Source: Ecdyonurus torrentis (Eukaryota > Arthropoda > Insecta > Ephemeroptera > Heptageniidae). Taken from it: a DNA stretch of 64,000 nt. This document shows, in pieces, positions 38,523 through 49,845 of this stretch (the first letter of the stretch is position 1; each line of letters starts with the position of its first letter). The stretch lies in the NCBI GenBank assembly GCA_949318235.1, contig OX439127.1, positions 3,979,413 to 4,043,412 on the forward strand. Direction: 5' to 3'. Under the pieces are notes generated by a model, which had not been told where the DNA came from, searched no databases, and was given only the letters and a program-made list of their open reading frames with translations. The translations under genes were made by a program, and so were the position numbers.

Positions 38523-38790
38523 GATTTATTATTATTATGAGTTCTTGTGTAACACCAACACCGGAATCCTACTTGATTCAAGGTGAAGGTGAGAATAATC
38601 CAGTACCAATTACGTCAGAAACTGTAGGTGGTATACAGAGGGGTCACAAACTAAGCACTTTGCGCACGATGTTAGCTGTGCCAAGAACTGCAGCTTTCTG
38701 CATGACACGTAAATGCCTGTGCTTGAGGTTTACCTTTTCTCTTGCTTTTAACCAATCTTTGCTAACCAAACCATTCACAGAAACCACTTA
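38523..38790 (-). mobile_element. 5'-truncated LINE (non-LTR retrotransposon)
   Basis: Present in U0 only; U1, U2 and U3 have just an (ATT)n stretch here. On the minus strand it has the last codons of an ORF2, a stop, about 100 bases of 3' UTR (ccctctgtataccacctac, then tcaccttgaatcaag) and an (ATA)n tail at 38523-38540. Truncated 5' end plus short A-rich microsatellite tail is the classic result of target-primed reverse transcription. It went into a matching trinucleotide run. Confidence 0.75.
38644..38787 (-). pseudogene. C-terminal remnant of LINE ORF2 protein
   Basis: The minus-strand frame reads about 47 residues to a TGA stop (tca at 38644-38646). It contains GLVSKDWLKAREKV and MQKAAVLGTANIVRKVL. 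From general knowledge, endings of the form QKAVLLGTARILRKVL close the reverse-transcriptase protein of many invertebrate LINEs of the CR1/L2 kind. The polymerase and endonuclease domains are missing because of 5' truncation. The longer plus-strand frame over the same bases (38537-38830) is a shadow. Clade assignment would need a protein search. Confidence 0.65.
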
Positions 38791-39430
38791 TTATTGTTAT
38801 TATATTATTATTATTATTAATGAAAATTAAATTGGCAAAATGTATTATTTGTTCATACCGACCCATGATATTAAGTGGTCACATATAGCGTTGACTTTAA
38901 TATGAACGCAACTACCCTATACGATTCATATCACTCAGTGGTAGGTGTATAATGTATACAAGAGACTTATGTGAAGTACTATAGACAGCAGTATAGTCAA
39001 GCCAAAGCAATGTAAGACAAATGAGTCATACAGTAAAGAATGTTATACGACATACATATACGTGTTTAGTCTATACACTAGATACGTGCAGTCACATACA
39101 AACACAAAGATCTTCGTTGTTTCATTTCCAGCATCAATACCAGCATGCACTGTTGACTGAAATACGCACGTACAAGAATATACACAAAATAACTGTAGTA
39201 GCTAATTTTTATATTTATTCATTACTCATCATTAGAGACCGGATTTTCAGGTGATCACCTTTTTGTTGTTATGAACAATATGTTCCTTTTTTATAAGAAT
39301 GTCCACGAACTAGCAACTTTCGAGCAGTTTGAGATCAACTTTTTGTTTTATTTTTCACCTTTTTTTTTAGGTTTTTTCACCTTTTCATCACCTTTTTTCA
39401 ACTTTTCATCAACTTTTTTCACCTAAATGA

Positions 39431-39695
39431 GTATTTTTTTTTAAGAATCCACAAAACACTAAAAAAAGAAGAAGATTTTTTACCGCAATTTTTTAAAACA
39501 GAGATTCATTGTATGCCATCAAATTTAACTGACGACAATCTGGATATGATTATCGTATCTAACTGCAACATAAATAAACTGGGTGAAGAAATTGACATGG
39601 AAACACTGATTGTAGAGGGTGAAGATGAGGAGGAAGAAGAAGAAGATGAGGAAGAAGACGAAGGTGTGGCAGAAGAAGAGCCAATGACCGAATGA
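39431..39695 (+). pseudogene. hAT transposase C-terminal tail remnant
   Basis: Open to a TGA ending at 39695; the first ATG is at 39513, but in-frame codons extend up to about 39431 (KKEEDFLPQFFKTEIH). It continues PSNLTDDNLDMIIVSNCN, then a run of about 20 Glu and Asp. The pattern SxLTDDNLDMxIxxxxN, following the position of the dimerisation (hATC) region, is typical of hAT transposase ends, which fits the TIR and the 8-base TSD. The catalytic part is absent, so the protein cannot be active. Without the element context I would call it an unrecognised acidic peptide. Confidence 0.5.
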
Positions 39696-39765
39696 AATGA
39701 TGTGCTAATTTGCCTCTATTTTATTTGTCTATTTGTTTCTTTTAAAAATATAGTATTACAATGAA

Positions 39766-39855
39766 TCTTTTTTTTTTTTTTTTTTGTAGGTTGTACTTGT
39801 AACCACAAAATACCTATAGACAGTATAGCATACACTAAAAAAAAAATATATATAT

Positions 39856-39892
<37 letters not shown>

Positions 39893-39897
39893 AAAAA
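39766..39897. repeat. Poly-T tracts inside hAT-like element 1
   Basis: Two long T-runs (39766-39786 and 39857-39888) separated by tataga and A-rich sequence. Confidence 0.9.
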
Positions 39898-40060
39898 AAT
39901 GGTATTACCTTTTTTCACCTTTCTTATGCAAAAAAAACACCTATTTTAGACCCTTTTTTACCAAAATTTTCACCTAAAAATCCGGTATCTACTCATCATT
40001 ACAAACTTATTTGTAACAATGCATAATAGATTATAACTATCAAATTGTATTACGTTATTT

Positions 40061-40404
40061 TTAGAGCCATAGATCACATAAAACAACATGTGCTTTTTAA
40101 TGAATAAACACAAAATGCGATCTTCAAAACTGTGTACAATAATTCTTACCACAATGTTAATGTAGCCCCACGAGAGTGCGTAAAAATACTGTAAAGTATG
40201 CAATTTTAAGTGATTATTCAAGTTTATGACATCAGAAACATGCAAACATTAACATGAAAAAGGTTTGCGGGTTGCATTATTCGAAATTTCTGATCTCTGC
40301 TTCGGAGCTACAGTTGGGTTTTGAGACAAACTATAATGTTATTTATGTACGTCCCATCACGTGTTTTGTGATATAAATGCATATGTTTTTTCTGGTCTAT
40401 TCAT
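40061..40404 (+). mobile_element. AGGCATAGACC MITE, copy 3
   Basis: Same interior as copy 2. The right end tctattcat is followed by TTAA (40405-40408). The left flank reads ttta, a mutated TTAA. Confidence 0.78.
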
Positions 40405-40434
40405 TTAAGTTGTTCACAAGTAAGGATAATGGAT

Positions 40435-40485
40435 CTCTCTCTCTCTCTCTCTCACTCTCACTCTCTCACTCTCACTCTGTCTGTT
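40435..40485. repeat. (TC)n microsatellite
   Basis: tc run with cactct variants; shorter than its counterpart at 33922. Confidence 0.95.
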
Positions 40486-41247
40486 AAAATTCCCATCAAG
40501 TGACCACTTTAACCGCATGTTGTTCGTTTTTGGAAAGGTTTAAAATATTTTAATACTTCAATTAAGTTTTTTAGTTGGTTCATTTAACTTAAAAGCTTAA
40601 TTTATTTTCATTCCAATAGTTTTTATTTGTCAATGTTAACAATTTAAATTGTAAAGAGTAAGTTCAGTGGTTACAACATGACTTCTTTATTGTTAGATAA
40701 TGAGAGGAACTGTTCATAAACTCACATATGTTGACCCAAAACCCTTCCGTAGCCCCGCAAACTCGTGATCATCCTGCGAGATATGCAATTTTCCCGTATC
40801 TTTTACGTCTACGGTTTTACTATAGAAAATGTTTTATCGGTTGGCATATCTTGCTCAAGGGGCTGCCATAGGTCTACGGAAGGTCTTTGGGGCAGTTTGG
40901 TTTGATATATTACATAACCGATCAAAAAAATATATAACAAATTTGTGTAACTTACGCAAATGTCATCTTAAATATGTTTCAGTTTTTAAATATTTGTCTT
41001 GAGTTGTCAGTACTGACAATGATTTTTATTACCGGGGATTAAATTTTAAAACATTTATTGGTAAAAAAGAACTTTTGTACATTAAACATATTACACCGCC
41101 GTAAGATATTTTACCATTTAAATCCAGCGCCTTTTTTTCTCATAAGAATGACATTGCAAATGTTGCGTTAGTTTTTGAATAGTAAAAATTCTAATAGTGG
41201 TCGTATGTACATTTAGTTGCTTTTTTCTTTCAAGAATCGAAGAGAAT

Positions 41248-41249
<2 letters not shown>

Positions 41250-41323
<74 letters not shown>

Positions 41324-41330
41324 GAGAGGG
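41250..41330. repeat. (GA)n microsatellite
   Basis: ga run with one gc interruption; counterpart of 34793. Confidence 0.98.
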
Positions 41331-41701
41331 TGGAACATGTAAGGGAACAGAAAATAAATATTGGCTAAAGGAGAATAAACTTAAGAAACAGGTAATAACG
41401 TCATGATCAGATGTTTTTAACATAGGAAAAATTTCTTAGCTAGCTCAAGAGTTGTGGGTAGTTTATAGAATAAAATAATTATGTCATTCTTATGCCACGC
41501 TATAACTATTTACATTAGCTATCATACAAGCATACTACGCTATGTTTTCACTCTATTATCGTCTGCAGAAGACGAACAGACAAACAAGCTTCACACCAGC
41601 ACACAAAGATGGTTTGTTGTCTCTAGTTGACAGTAGCATGCAGTGTTCATTAATATATGCATCTCAGGTAAGCAACGATACACTTTCTTATTTATAATTA
41701 T

Positions 41702-42480
41702 TTGAGCTGTAAAAAACTCGACAATCCTTTAGACCGAGTTGAAAACTTTTAGACCGGTTTAACTCGAAACTCGGTTTCAGCTCGAAATCAAGCTAAAAAC
41801 CTCGAAAACAAGCCAAAGCTCGAAAATCAAGCTAAAACTCGAAAACTCAAGGTTCGGGCTAAAGCTCGAACACGAGTTTTTCGAGCCCAAATACAAAAGC
41901 TCGATTTTTTAAAAAAAATAAACTTCTTATTTCAATGATAAATTCATAAATTAATTTACATAAATGCCTAATTTTATTTTAAAATGATCTAGTAATGTTA
42001 AAATATTTAAATTTTGGAACGACAATGTGCATTCATAGATATAATGGTATTTTTTATACATTTTGCATTATGGCAACATGAAGTTATATAGACTAATGCC
42101 CATCTTAATATTTTTTATTTATTTTAAATTTTAATTTCTATTATTATTATTTCCGTTTAAATTAAACAATTTTGCTTACAGCACAAATAACATTATTATT
42201 AACTGTTGTTTGAGATGTGTGGACAATGGCATCCTGTCAAAACTCTTTCAGCATCTCGATTATCGCAAAAAAAAAAAAAAAAAAAAAAAGTACCGATTTT
42301 AACTCAATAGCTCGTGTACTTTGACGACTCGTTTGCGGTCTCAACTCGAGTTGGCTCGTTTTCGAGCTGAAAACTGAAAACTCGAAAGAAAAAGCTTGAA
42401 ACCCGGTTTGTTTGGTTTATCTAAACCGAATACTCGAAAACGTTGGACCGAGTTCAGCTCGGTTTAAATTTACAGCTCTA
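41702..42480. mobile_element. hAT-like element 4, copy in U1
   Basis: 779 bases with an exact 8-base duplication ataattat at 41694-41701 and 42481-42488. Same TIRs and same ctcgaaaa and gagttt arrays as in U0. It carries an extra tttgtttggtttatctaaac near 42407 and a long A-run near 42268. Confidence 0.92.
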
Positions 42481-42493
42481 ATAATTATGTGTC

Positions 42494-42747
42494 TATAGGG
42501 TGTATGCGCATCACGTCATACTGAGTGCGCATTGAAGCCATACTGGATTCGTGATTAACTTTTTTACATAATATATATTCTACATATATATTTGGACTTA
42601 TTATTTAATAAAAGCTCTCAAAAATGGTGCGAAGTTTTGTGAAACTGACACAATGTATAATGTTCTACACTGACACGTCATGCAATATACGTGTTATTTA
42701 GTGCTCACATATGGCGTTGACTTTTATATGAATGCAAGCACCTTATG
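42494..42747 (+). mobile_element. TAGGGT MITE, short subtype, forward
   Basis: Paralogue of the copy at 36035. Confidence 0.8.
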
Positions 42748-42800
42748 TAATGTATGTTACCAGTCTCTCTCTCTCTCTAACCTTGATCTCCATACCAAGC

Positions 42801-43084
42801 TATAGGTTGGTTACATTTATAAAAAAAGTCGACGCCATATGTGAGCACTAAATAACACTATATAACAGGGGCCAGTATGAAAAAATAGCATATTTTGCCA
42901 ATTTAAAAATAATTAGCAATATTTTTGAGAGCATTGATGTTGTAAAAAGAGGATTAACTAGGTTTGCAAGTATATGAAAAAAAAGAAAAGATAAAAAACC
43001 AAATTAATTCCCCCCCCCCCCCCCGCTCCCCCCCCCCCCAAAAGAACGTTCTATGCTGAGCAATGTTGTTTATTGCTCTATATA
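42801..43084 (-). mobile_element. TAGGGT MITE, reverse, 3' truncated
   Basis: Paralogue of the copy at 36343 with the left end tataggttggttacattt. It provides the empty site for the 1.9-kb foldback element (gaggattaactaggtttgc). Confidence 0.78.
43011..43039. repeat. C-run
   Basis: Two c-runs around gctc. Confidence 0.9.
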
Positions 43085-43230
43085 ATAAACCTCTTTCTCA
43101 ATGTGTGTCTAAATAATTTGAAAAGAAATGAAATTTTAATGATTCCAAATGAACAGCTGTTGTATGATATTAACCTAAAGATGTAAAATTTAAATTCGTG
43201 CGTAATTCTGTCATTTCGAGAGTGTCTGTA

Positions 43231-43276
<46 letters not shown>
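43231..43276. repeat. (GA)n microsatellite
   Basis: Shorter counterpart of 36790. Confidence 0.95.
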
Positions 43277-43277
<1 letters not shown>

Positions 43278-43375
43278 AAATTAAATTATATGATACATAT
43301 ATATTTTTACTTTATTTGTAATGAATTAATTATGTACTTTGTGTACACCAAACACCAAAGGATGAAAGTTATCGG

Positions 43376-43876
43376 TAGGGACCGGATCTCCAGTTTGTTC
43401 AGTTTTTGAAATATGCATAATTAAATTGACGTGTTTTACAAAAAATAAAAAAAAAAATAAAAAAAAAAAAAAAATAAAAATTGGCCTATACTTTCATATA
43501 TAATTATTTCAATGCATATCTCAAAAGTTCAAAACTATCTGAATTCAACTAAACACTATTAAAATAATGTTTAAAAAGAAGTTTAAAAAGACAAAGAACA
43601 ACTAATTAATTTGCTGCTATAGTGTATCGGATAATAATTTAACAGATTTTTTTTTATTTTTTTATTTTTTTCATAAAAAAATACAAATTTTTTCTTACTT
43701 TGTTAATAAATTTTTGTTTTTCATTTAAAAATTTTCCAAACTGACTTTCACTGTTTTTGTGTAATTGAACTGAAAGTGAACTGATTTTGCTGTTTTTGCA
43801 AACTGATTACGCAAAAAAACTGTACTGAATTCAGTACTGAAAATGCACATTTTCAAAACTGAAAATCCGGTCCCTA
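43376..43876. mobile_element. hAT-like element 2
   Basis: 501 bases with an exact 8-base duplication gttatcgg at 43368-43375 and 43877-43884. TIRs: tagggaccggatctccagtt and, inverted, tagggaccggattttcagtt. The subterminal regions repeat cagttt, ctgatt and ctgttt words. The empty site is in U0 near 36950 (gttatcggtttaaaa) and again in U2 near 53650. No reading frame remains. Its TIR core accggat is shared with element 1. Confidence 0.93.
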
Positions 43877-44455
43877 GTTATCGGTTTAAAAAATTATTAA
43901 TTAATATCTTTGGCTTAAAACACGTAAAAGTATGTCTAGCATTACTCATTTAAAATTTTCAAAATCAGTGAAGTAGTTTTCTCAAAAAAAAAATAATAAA
44001 AAAAAAAAAGTAGCAACGGTTATGTTGTATGAACATTAATTACATTATTACACGTATGACTTATACAATAGCAATACTGTGTAGGTGAAATGATGCACAC
44101 GAGGTGGCTGCTACACACACGTTTGTATTTCACGAGCTTGGGAAATTTTTGTGAATTAGACATGGAAAAAAAAAAGTTAAATCTTTGCAGCTGCAAATTT
44201 TAATTAAATTTAAAATAGAAATATTTTTATTGATAACATTACAACTTAGAGAAATAAGTTTTTATTTAGTTTTTATTTCTTCCACTAATGATACATTAAG
44301 CTTTATTTACTGTCCGAAAATTTATTGTTTAGTATAGAAAGCTGAATTAAATTATTGCTCAATTTTCTATAAGCTGAAAATATGGTATGTGAATTTTTCT
44401 TTTTTTTTATATATGCACAGAAATCATGCGCTGATTACGCATCGCAGGAAAATAG

Positions 44456-44763
44456 TATAGGGTGTATCCGCATGACGTCATATTAAGTGCGCTTGGAGGC
44501 AATACTGGAGTAGTGAACAACATTGCTCAGTTTAGGACAAACTTTTTTTTTTTTGGCTATTTTCTTAGAAGAATCGGTTATTTTTTTTTTATTGGTATAA
44601 TTTTTCTCACTTACTTGAGATACGAATTTAACCTATTAACAGCATCAAAGCTCTCAAAAATACTGCATACTATCTTCATATTGTCAAAATCAGTTATTTT
44701 CCTATGCTGCCCATGTTATTGAGTAATCCAACATGTCGTCGACTTTAACATGTACACCCTATA
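44456..44763 (+). mobile_element. TAGGGT MITE, forward
   Basis: Starts tatagggtgtatccgcatga with tgacgtcat, ends aacatgtacaccctata. Paralogue of the copy at 37523. Confidence 0.88.
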
Positions 44764-45954
44764 GGAGCGCTATTACCTAACCACCTGTAATAATCTGAAG
44801 TGCTTTACGTTACTTACAGTGGTTTAGTAATGACAGTTTTTGTTATGTTTATTAGTCTTGCATATTCTAACAACAAATCCAACCTGCTAACATCATCAAT
44901 TCTTAAAATGTTTCTTAAAAAATATTAAAAGGCTTATTTGTTATAAATTCAGAAAAGAAAGTTGTATAAAAATAATATAAAAATGTTAATAATGAATCTT
45001 AACCCTGTAATTTTACTTTTCATAAATAAAAGGATAATAAATGATTATAGATATAAATGATACTATTAATGGCCGAACTATCGCGATTTTTCATTAGAAA
45101 AATTGCATTTTTATTATATTAAAAAATTTAGTGTAAATTTATTAATGAATAAAGTCTAAATAATATCTTTATTTTATATAAATTGTGTTTTTGTGTTGCA
45201 TTAAATTCTGAATATGTGAAATAGTGAATGATAATGTACTTATTATTTTTCAGTAAGAATATGTTAAGTTAAGATGTATTTTGATAAATGCTATTTGAAG
45301 ACTGATAATTATATGTATTATGGATAATCAAAATTATGAAACACTCTGACAAGTGATTATTGTTAAAGAACAGTCAGAGGACCATGTAAGTGGGTATGTA
45401 ACTTTTTTGGCCTCTTAATAAAAATAAATTATTATTATTATAAAAAACGAAAATTAAATTGGCAAAATGTATTATTTCTTCATACCGGCCCATGTAATTA
45501 AGTGGTCACATATAGCGTTGACTTTAATATGAACGCAACTACCCTATACGATTCATATCACTCAGTCGTAGGTGTATAATGTATACAAGAGACTTATGTG
45601 AAGTACTATAGACAGCAGTATAGTCAAGCCAAAGCAATGTAAGACAAATGAGTCATACAGTAAAGAATGTTATACGACATATATATACGTGTTTAGTCGT
45701 GCAGTCACATACAAACACAAAGATCGTTGGTTGTCTTATTTCCAGCATCAATACCAGCATGCACTGTTGACTGAAATACGCACGGACAATAATATATACA
45801 CTAAATAACTGTAGTAGCTAATTTTCATATTTGTTCATTACTCATTACAAACTTATTTGTAACAATGCATAAGATTTACTATAACTAATATATCAAATTG
45901 TATTTATTATTATTAAGTTGTACACAAATAAGGATAATAGATATTTCACTCTCT

Positions 45955-46097
<143 letters not shown>

Positions 46098-46459
46098 TCT
46101 CTCTCACTCAGAGTGAGAGAGAGTTCACTCACTCTCTCTCTGTTAAAATTCTCATCAAGTGACCACTTTGCGCGCATGTTGCTCGTTTTTAAAAAAAGAA
46201 AAAAAGGTGTTTAAAATATTTTAATATTTCAATGAAGTTTTTTAGTTGGTTCATTTCCACTAAAAAGCAATTTATTTTAATTGCAATAGTGTCTTAATTG
46301 TCGATTTTGACAGTTTTAATTGCAAAGAGGAAGTTAAAAAAAGATTTGGTGTGTCACAAATAATCCAATAATAGAAAATTAGGGTTTTGTTGCTGCAATC
46401 CCTTACGTATCTGATTGTTTTCATTAATATAATAATTATAATACTAAATTTATATAATA

Positions 46460-46762
46460 ATGCATGCACAAGACGTCATATTTAATGTATTCTGACACCA
46501 TACTGGAGTAATGAAGAACATTGCTCAGCATAAGCAAGGCTTTTTGGTTTTGTTCTTTCAGAAATCAGTTAATTATTTTGTAATTATTATTTTTCTCAGA
46601 TTCTTGAGATACTAATTAAACCTATATCAACAGCTTGAATATCAAAAATATTGTTTAGGGTTCTTAAACTGTCAAAATTATTAAATTTCTTCTGTGACCC
46701 ATGTTATTGAGTGATACATCATGCATGGCAATGGCATCGACTTTAATATGCATAGACACTAA
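46460..46762 (+). mobile_element. TAGGGT-related MITE, GCATAGACAC subtype
   Basis: Interior blocks as in the TAGGGT family (caagacgtcatatttaatg, ccatactggagtaatga, ttgctcagcata, ttgagatactaatt, cccatgttattgagtg, gcatcgacttta), but the ends are atgcatgcac and gcatagacactaaaa. Related copies at 57664 and 61711. Confidence 0.75.
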
Positions 46763-46799
46763 AAATAAAATTTCTTACTAAAATCAAAATGTTTATAGA

Positions 46800-47270
46800 A
46801 GGTGATATAATACGCCCTTTTAATGTCGTCAAAACTCGGGTTCCAACGTAAAACTTCGAATATTGTCATACGTCACACAAGATGTGATTGTCAACACACC
46901 CATGTGGTCTCTCAGGTACAATACAGTATGTACGTACCTGGAAAACTAGAAGGGAGAAATAGTTTCCCCTTCCTTCGTCGCTTGAAATTTCCCCTCTTGA
47001 TTATGATTCACCTTGATGATGTTTTATACCTGGTGCTACCTAGGCAAACTACGCCAACTTCTATATTTTACATTTTGGCTAAAATAAGATAAACAAATAT
47101 TATCCTCTCTCTCTCTTTCTCTCTTGAAGTGTTTACAAGAGTTTGTTTCGTAAAGTATAGTGTATCTCATTAACAGTAAAGTGATTGGCTGCCCAACAAA
47201 ATACGACAAATTCATTGGTTGATATTATTTTTTTGAGCCGATAAAAGTGCATCACATGTTGAGCATGGAA
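46800..47270 (+). repeat. Array block with small conserved frame
   Basis: Repeated at 58000-58460 and partly at 61985-62235. An 89-codon plus-strand frame (46823-47092) is not kept intact in the other copies, where indels shift it, so I read the block as non-coding. Shared words: ttcgtcgcttgaaatttccc, ggtgctacctaggcaaacta. Confidence 0.55.
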
Positions 47271-47271
47271 C

Positions 47272-47298
47272 TTTTTTTTTTTTTTTTTTTTTTTTTTT
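47272..47298. repeat. Poly-T tract
   Basis: About 27 T; the counterpart near 58462 is interrupted. Confidence 0.9.
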
Positions 47299-47525
47299 GT
47301 GAAAACGCCAAAAAATCAATACGATTATTTATTTATTTAACTATTTAATAGGTAGACATATAAACTAGAACACAGGTGTAATTGAACCACAGTACTATAT
47401 ACTGCATTGGGTAGTATTGTAGTTCAATTACCTCACTTAGCTTAAGTGAAGTGGTATTGTAGTTTATAACTATACCTGTTCCAAATTCAAGTGTAACTAA
47501 TATTGCAAAATACAGAATTCATGTA

Positions 47526-47625
47526 CATTCCCCCCGAATAAATCTGACTGCAGCGTTCATGTCTCCAAATGTTAAATATATGAGGAAACTTTAACGCGAC
47601 CGGTCAGATTTATTCGGGGGGAGTG
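47526..47625. mobile_element. 100-bp TIR element with TA flanks
   Basis: TA at 47524-47525 and 47626-47627. Ends cattccccccgaataaatct and its inverse agatttattcggggggagtg form 24-base TIRs with one or two differences, ending gac. The centre is tgcagcgttcatgtctcc and aacgcgacc. TA target and CAYTCCCCC-type termini suggest a mini Tc1/mariner derivative. Confidence 0.85.
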
Positions 47626-48280
47626 TACGTATTGTATCTTTTTTTTAGGTATATTTTTTTTATATATGTTATTTATTGACGAAGCAGTTTTTCTGATAAA
47701 GGTGTGAGGATCACTATAGTGTATAGGCATTTTGCCTTCTTCTCATCACCCGTTGGGTTACTTACTTGTTGTTTTTGTACATTTTTTTCTATATGTACTA
47801 TTCACAATCTTAAACCCATTAAAGAAGAATTATTTTTATTATTATTATATTATTGTATATGTAGGAATTTATTTCCGTAAAGTTTCATTGATTCTGATCA
47901 GGTCAAAAGTTCCAAAGTAAGAAATAGCAATGATCAACCATATAATATATAAACGTAGTAAACAGGTAATAACGTCATGATCAGATGTTTTTAACAAAGG
48001 AAATATTTCGAAGCTGTCTCATAAGTTGTGGGTAATTTATAGAATCAAATAAGTATTCCATTCTTATGCCACGCTATAACTAATTACATTATACCTATCA
48101 TACAAGAACACTACGCTCTGTTTTAACTGTATTATCGTCTGCAGAAGACGAACAAAAGCAAGCTTCACACCAGCACACAAAGAAGGTTTGTTGTCTCTAG
48201 TTGACAGCAGCATGCAGTGTTCATTAATACATGCATCTCAGGTAAGCAACGATACACTTTCTTATTTATAAATATGTGTC

Positions 48281-48498
48281 TATAGGGTGTATGCACATCA
48301 CGTCATACTGAGTGCGCATTGACGCCATACTGGATTAGTGAATAACATTTCTAAGCCTATGTAGCACAAATGTCATTTTTGGACATATTATTTAATAAAA
48401 GCTCTCAACAATAGCGCAAAGTATTAATCGGGCATGCAACACGTGTTTTTTAGTGCTCACATATGGCGTTGACTTTTATATGAATGCAAGCACCCTAT
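48281..48498 (+). mobile_element. TAGGGT MITE, short subtype, forward
   Basis: Starts tatagggtgtatgcacatca, ends gcaagcaccctatg. It sits directly on the unoccupied target of hAT-like element 4 (tttataaatatgtgtctata). Confidence 0.82.
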
Positions 48499-48519
48499 GT
48501 AAAGTATGTTACCATAGTA

Positions 48520-48593
<74 letters not shown>

Positions 48594-48652
48594 TCCCTCT
48601 CTCCCTCTCTCCCTCTCTCCCTCTCTCCCTCTCTCCCTCTCTCCCTCTCTAT
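48520..48652. repeat. (TC)n microsatellite with (CTCTCTCC) segment
   Basis: About 70 bases of tc followed by eight-base ctctctcc repeats. Confidence 0.97.
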
Positions 48653-48672
48653 CCTTGATCTCCATGTTAAGC

Positions 48673-48969
48673 AATAGGGTTGTTACATTCATGTTCAAGT
48701 TGTCGCCATATGTGAGCACTAAATAACATGGTCCGGTATTGAAAAATGAATCATTTTTCCAATTTTAAAATACCTGGTAATGTTTTTGAGAGCATTGATA
48801 TTGTTGACAGGGGAATAAATAGGTTTTCAAAAGTATGAGAATAATAATTTTTAAAAAAAAATCCTTTTCAAGAAAAAAAAAACGTTCAATGCTCTGCAAT
48901 GTCGTTTTTTGCTCCAGTATGGCATCGAAGCGCATTCATTATGACGTCATGCACATCATGCACTCTATA
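48673..48969 (-). mobile_element. TAGGGT MITE, reverse, complete
   Basis: Starts aatagggttgttacattcat and ends atgacgtcatgcacatcatg, cactctata. Paralogue at 59574. Unlike the copies at 36343 and 42801 it retains the tgacgtca side. Confidence 0.82.
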
Positions 48970-49113
48970 CAACAAAACCAGTGACAAACCTCAAGTACTA
49001 CAGTGCTCTCCATCACTCCACAACTACTTCATATCAAGAAACAAAAGCAGCCTCTGTTTTACCATATCGCGTCTGTCACGTATATGAAATTGCTCAACAT
49101 ATTTAATGTCACG

Positions 49114-49582
49114 CCAAATTTTGGAACGACAATGTGCATTCATTGATATAATGGTATTTTTTATACATTTTGCAATATGCCAACATGAAGTTATATAGAC
49201 TAATGTCCATCTTATTATTTTTTATTTATTGTAAATTTTAGTTTTTATTATTATTATTTCCATTTAAATTAAACAATTTTGCTTGCAGCACAATTAGCAT
49301 TATTATTAACTGTTGTTTGAGATGTGTGGACAATGGCATCCTGTCAAAACTCTTTCAGCATCTCGATTATCGTAAAAAAACAAAACAAAAAAAAAATTGA
49401 CTGATTTCAACTCAATAGCTCGTGTACTTTGACGACTCGTTTGCGGTCTCAACTCGAGCTGACTCGTTTTCGAGCTGAAAACTCGAAAAAAAAAAGCTTC
49501 ATACCCGGTTTGTTTGGTTCATCTAAACCGAATACTTGAAAATGTTGGACCGAGTTCAGCTCGGTTTAAATTTACAGCTCTA
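49114..49582. mobile_element. hAT-like element 4, 5'-truncated copy
   Basis: Begins inside the element at aaattttggaacgacaatgt and runs to the intact right end cagctcta, followed by ataattat. The left third is missing, replaced by a junction with sequence from the other unit layout. Confidence 0.8.
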
Positions 49583-49595
49583 ATAATTATGTGTC

Positions 49596-49845
49596 TATAG
49601 GGTGTATGCGCATCACGTCATACTGAGTGCGCATTGAAGCCATACTGGATTCGTGATTAACTTTTCTACATAATATATATTCTGCATATATATTTGGACA
49701 TATTATTTAATAAAAGCTCTCAAAAATGGTGCGAAGTTTTGTGAAACTGACACAATGTAATGTTCTACACTGACACGTCATGCAATACGTGTTATTTAGT
49801 GCTCACATATGGCGTTGACTTTTATATGAATGCAAGCACCTTATG
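49596..49845 (+). mobile_element. TAGGGT MITE, short subtype, forward
   Basis: Paralogue of 36035 and 42494. Confidence 0.8.

Larger units (their letters stand above)
39233..39991 (+). mobile_element. hAT-like element 1
   Basis: 759 bases with an exact 8-base duplication, ctcatcat, at 39225-39232 and 39992-39999. TIRs: tagagaccggattttcaggt and, inverted, tagataccggatttttaggt. The subterminal regions repeat tcaccttttt and tcaacttttt many times. The empty site is seen in U0 at about 33493-33510 (ctcatcattacaaac). Inside lies a remnant reading frame for a transposase C-terminus. Confidence 0.92.
38931..45557 (+). repeat. Large tandem array, unit U1
   Basis: Repeats the order of U0 closely, with hAT-like element 1 (39233) and hAT-like element 2 (43376) as additions and no LINE fragment. 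Confidence 0.8.

Noticed and set aside
38537..38830. 97-codon plus-strand frame
   Set aside because: Antisense shadow of the LINE ORF2 end and 3' UTR; the minus strand carries the recognisable residues.
39233..39999. Mutator-like assignment from an apparent 12-base duplication
   Set aside because: If the terminal TA is counted as part of the element, the duplication is exactly 8 bases and the TIR starts TAGAG, as in hAT; the same holds for the other three elements.
46823..47092. 89-codon frame as a gene
   Set aside because: The paralogous blocks at 58.0 and 62.0 kb have shifts that break the frame.
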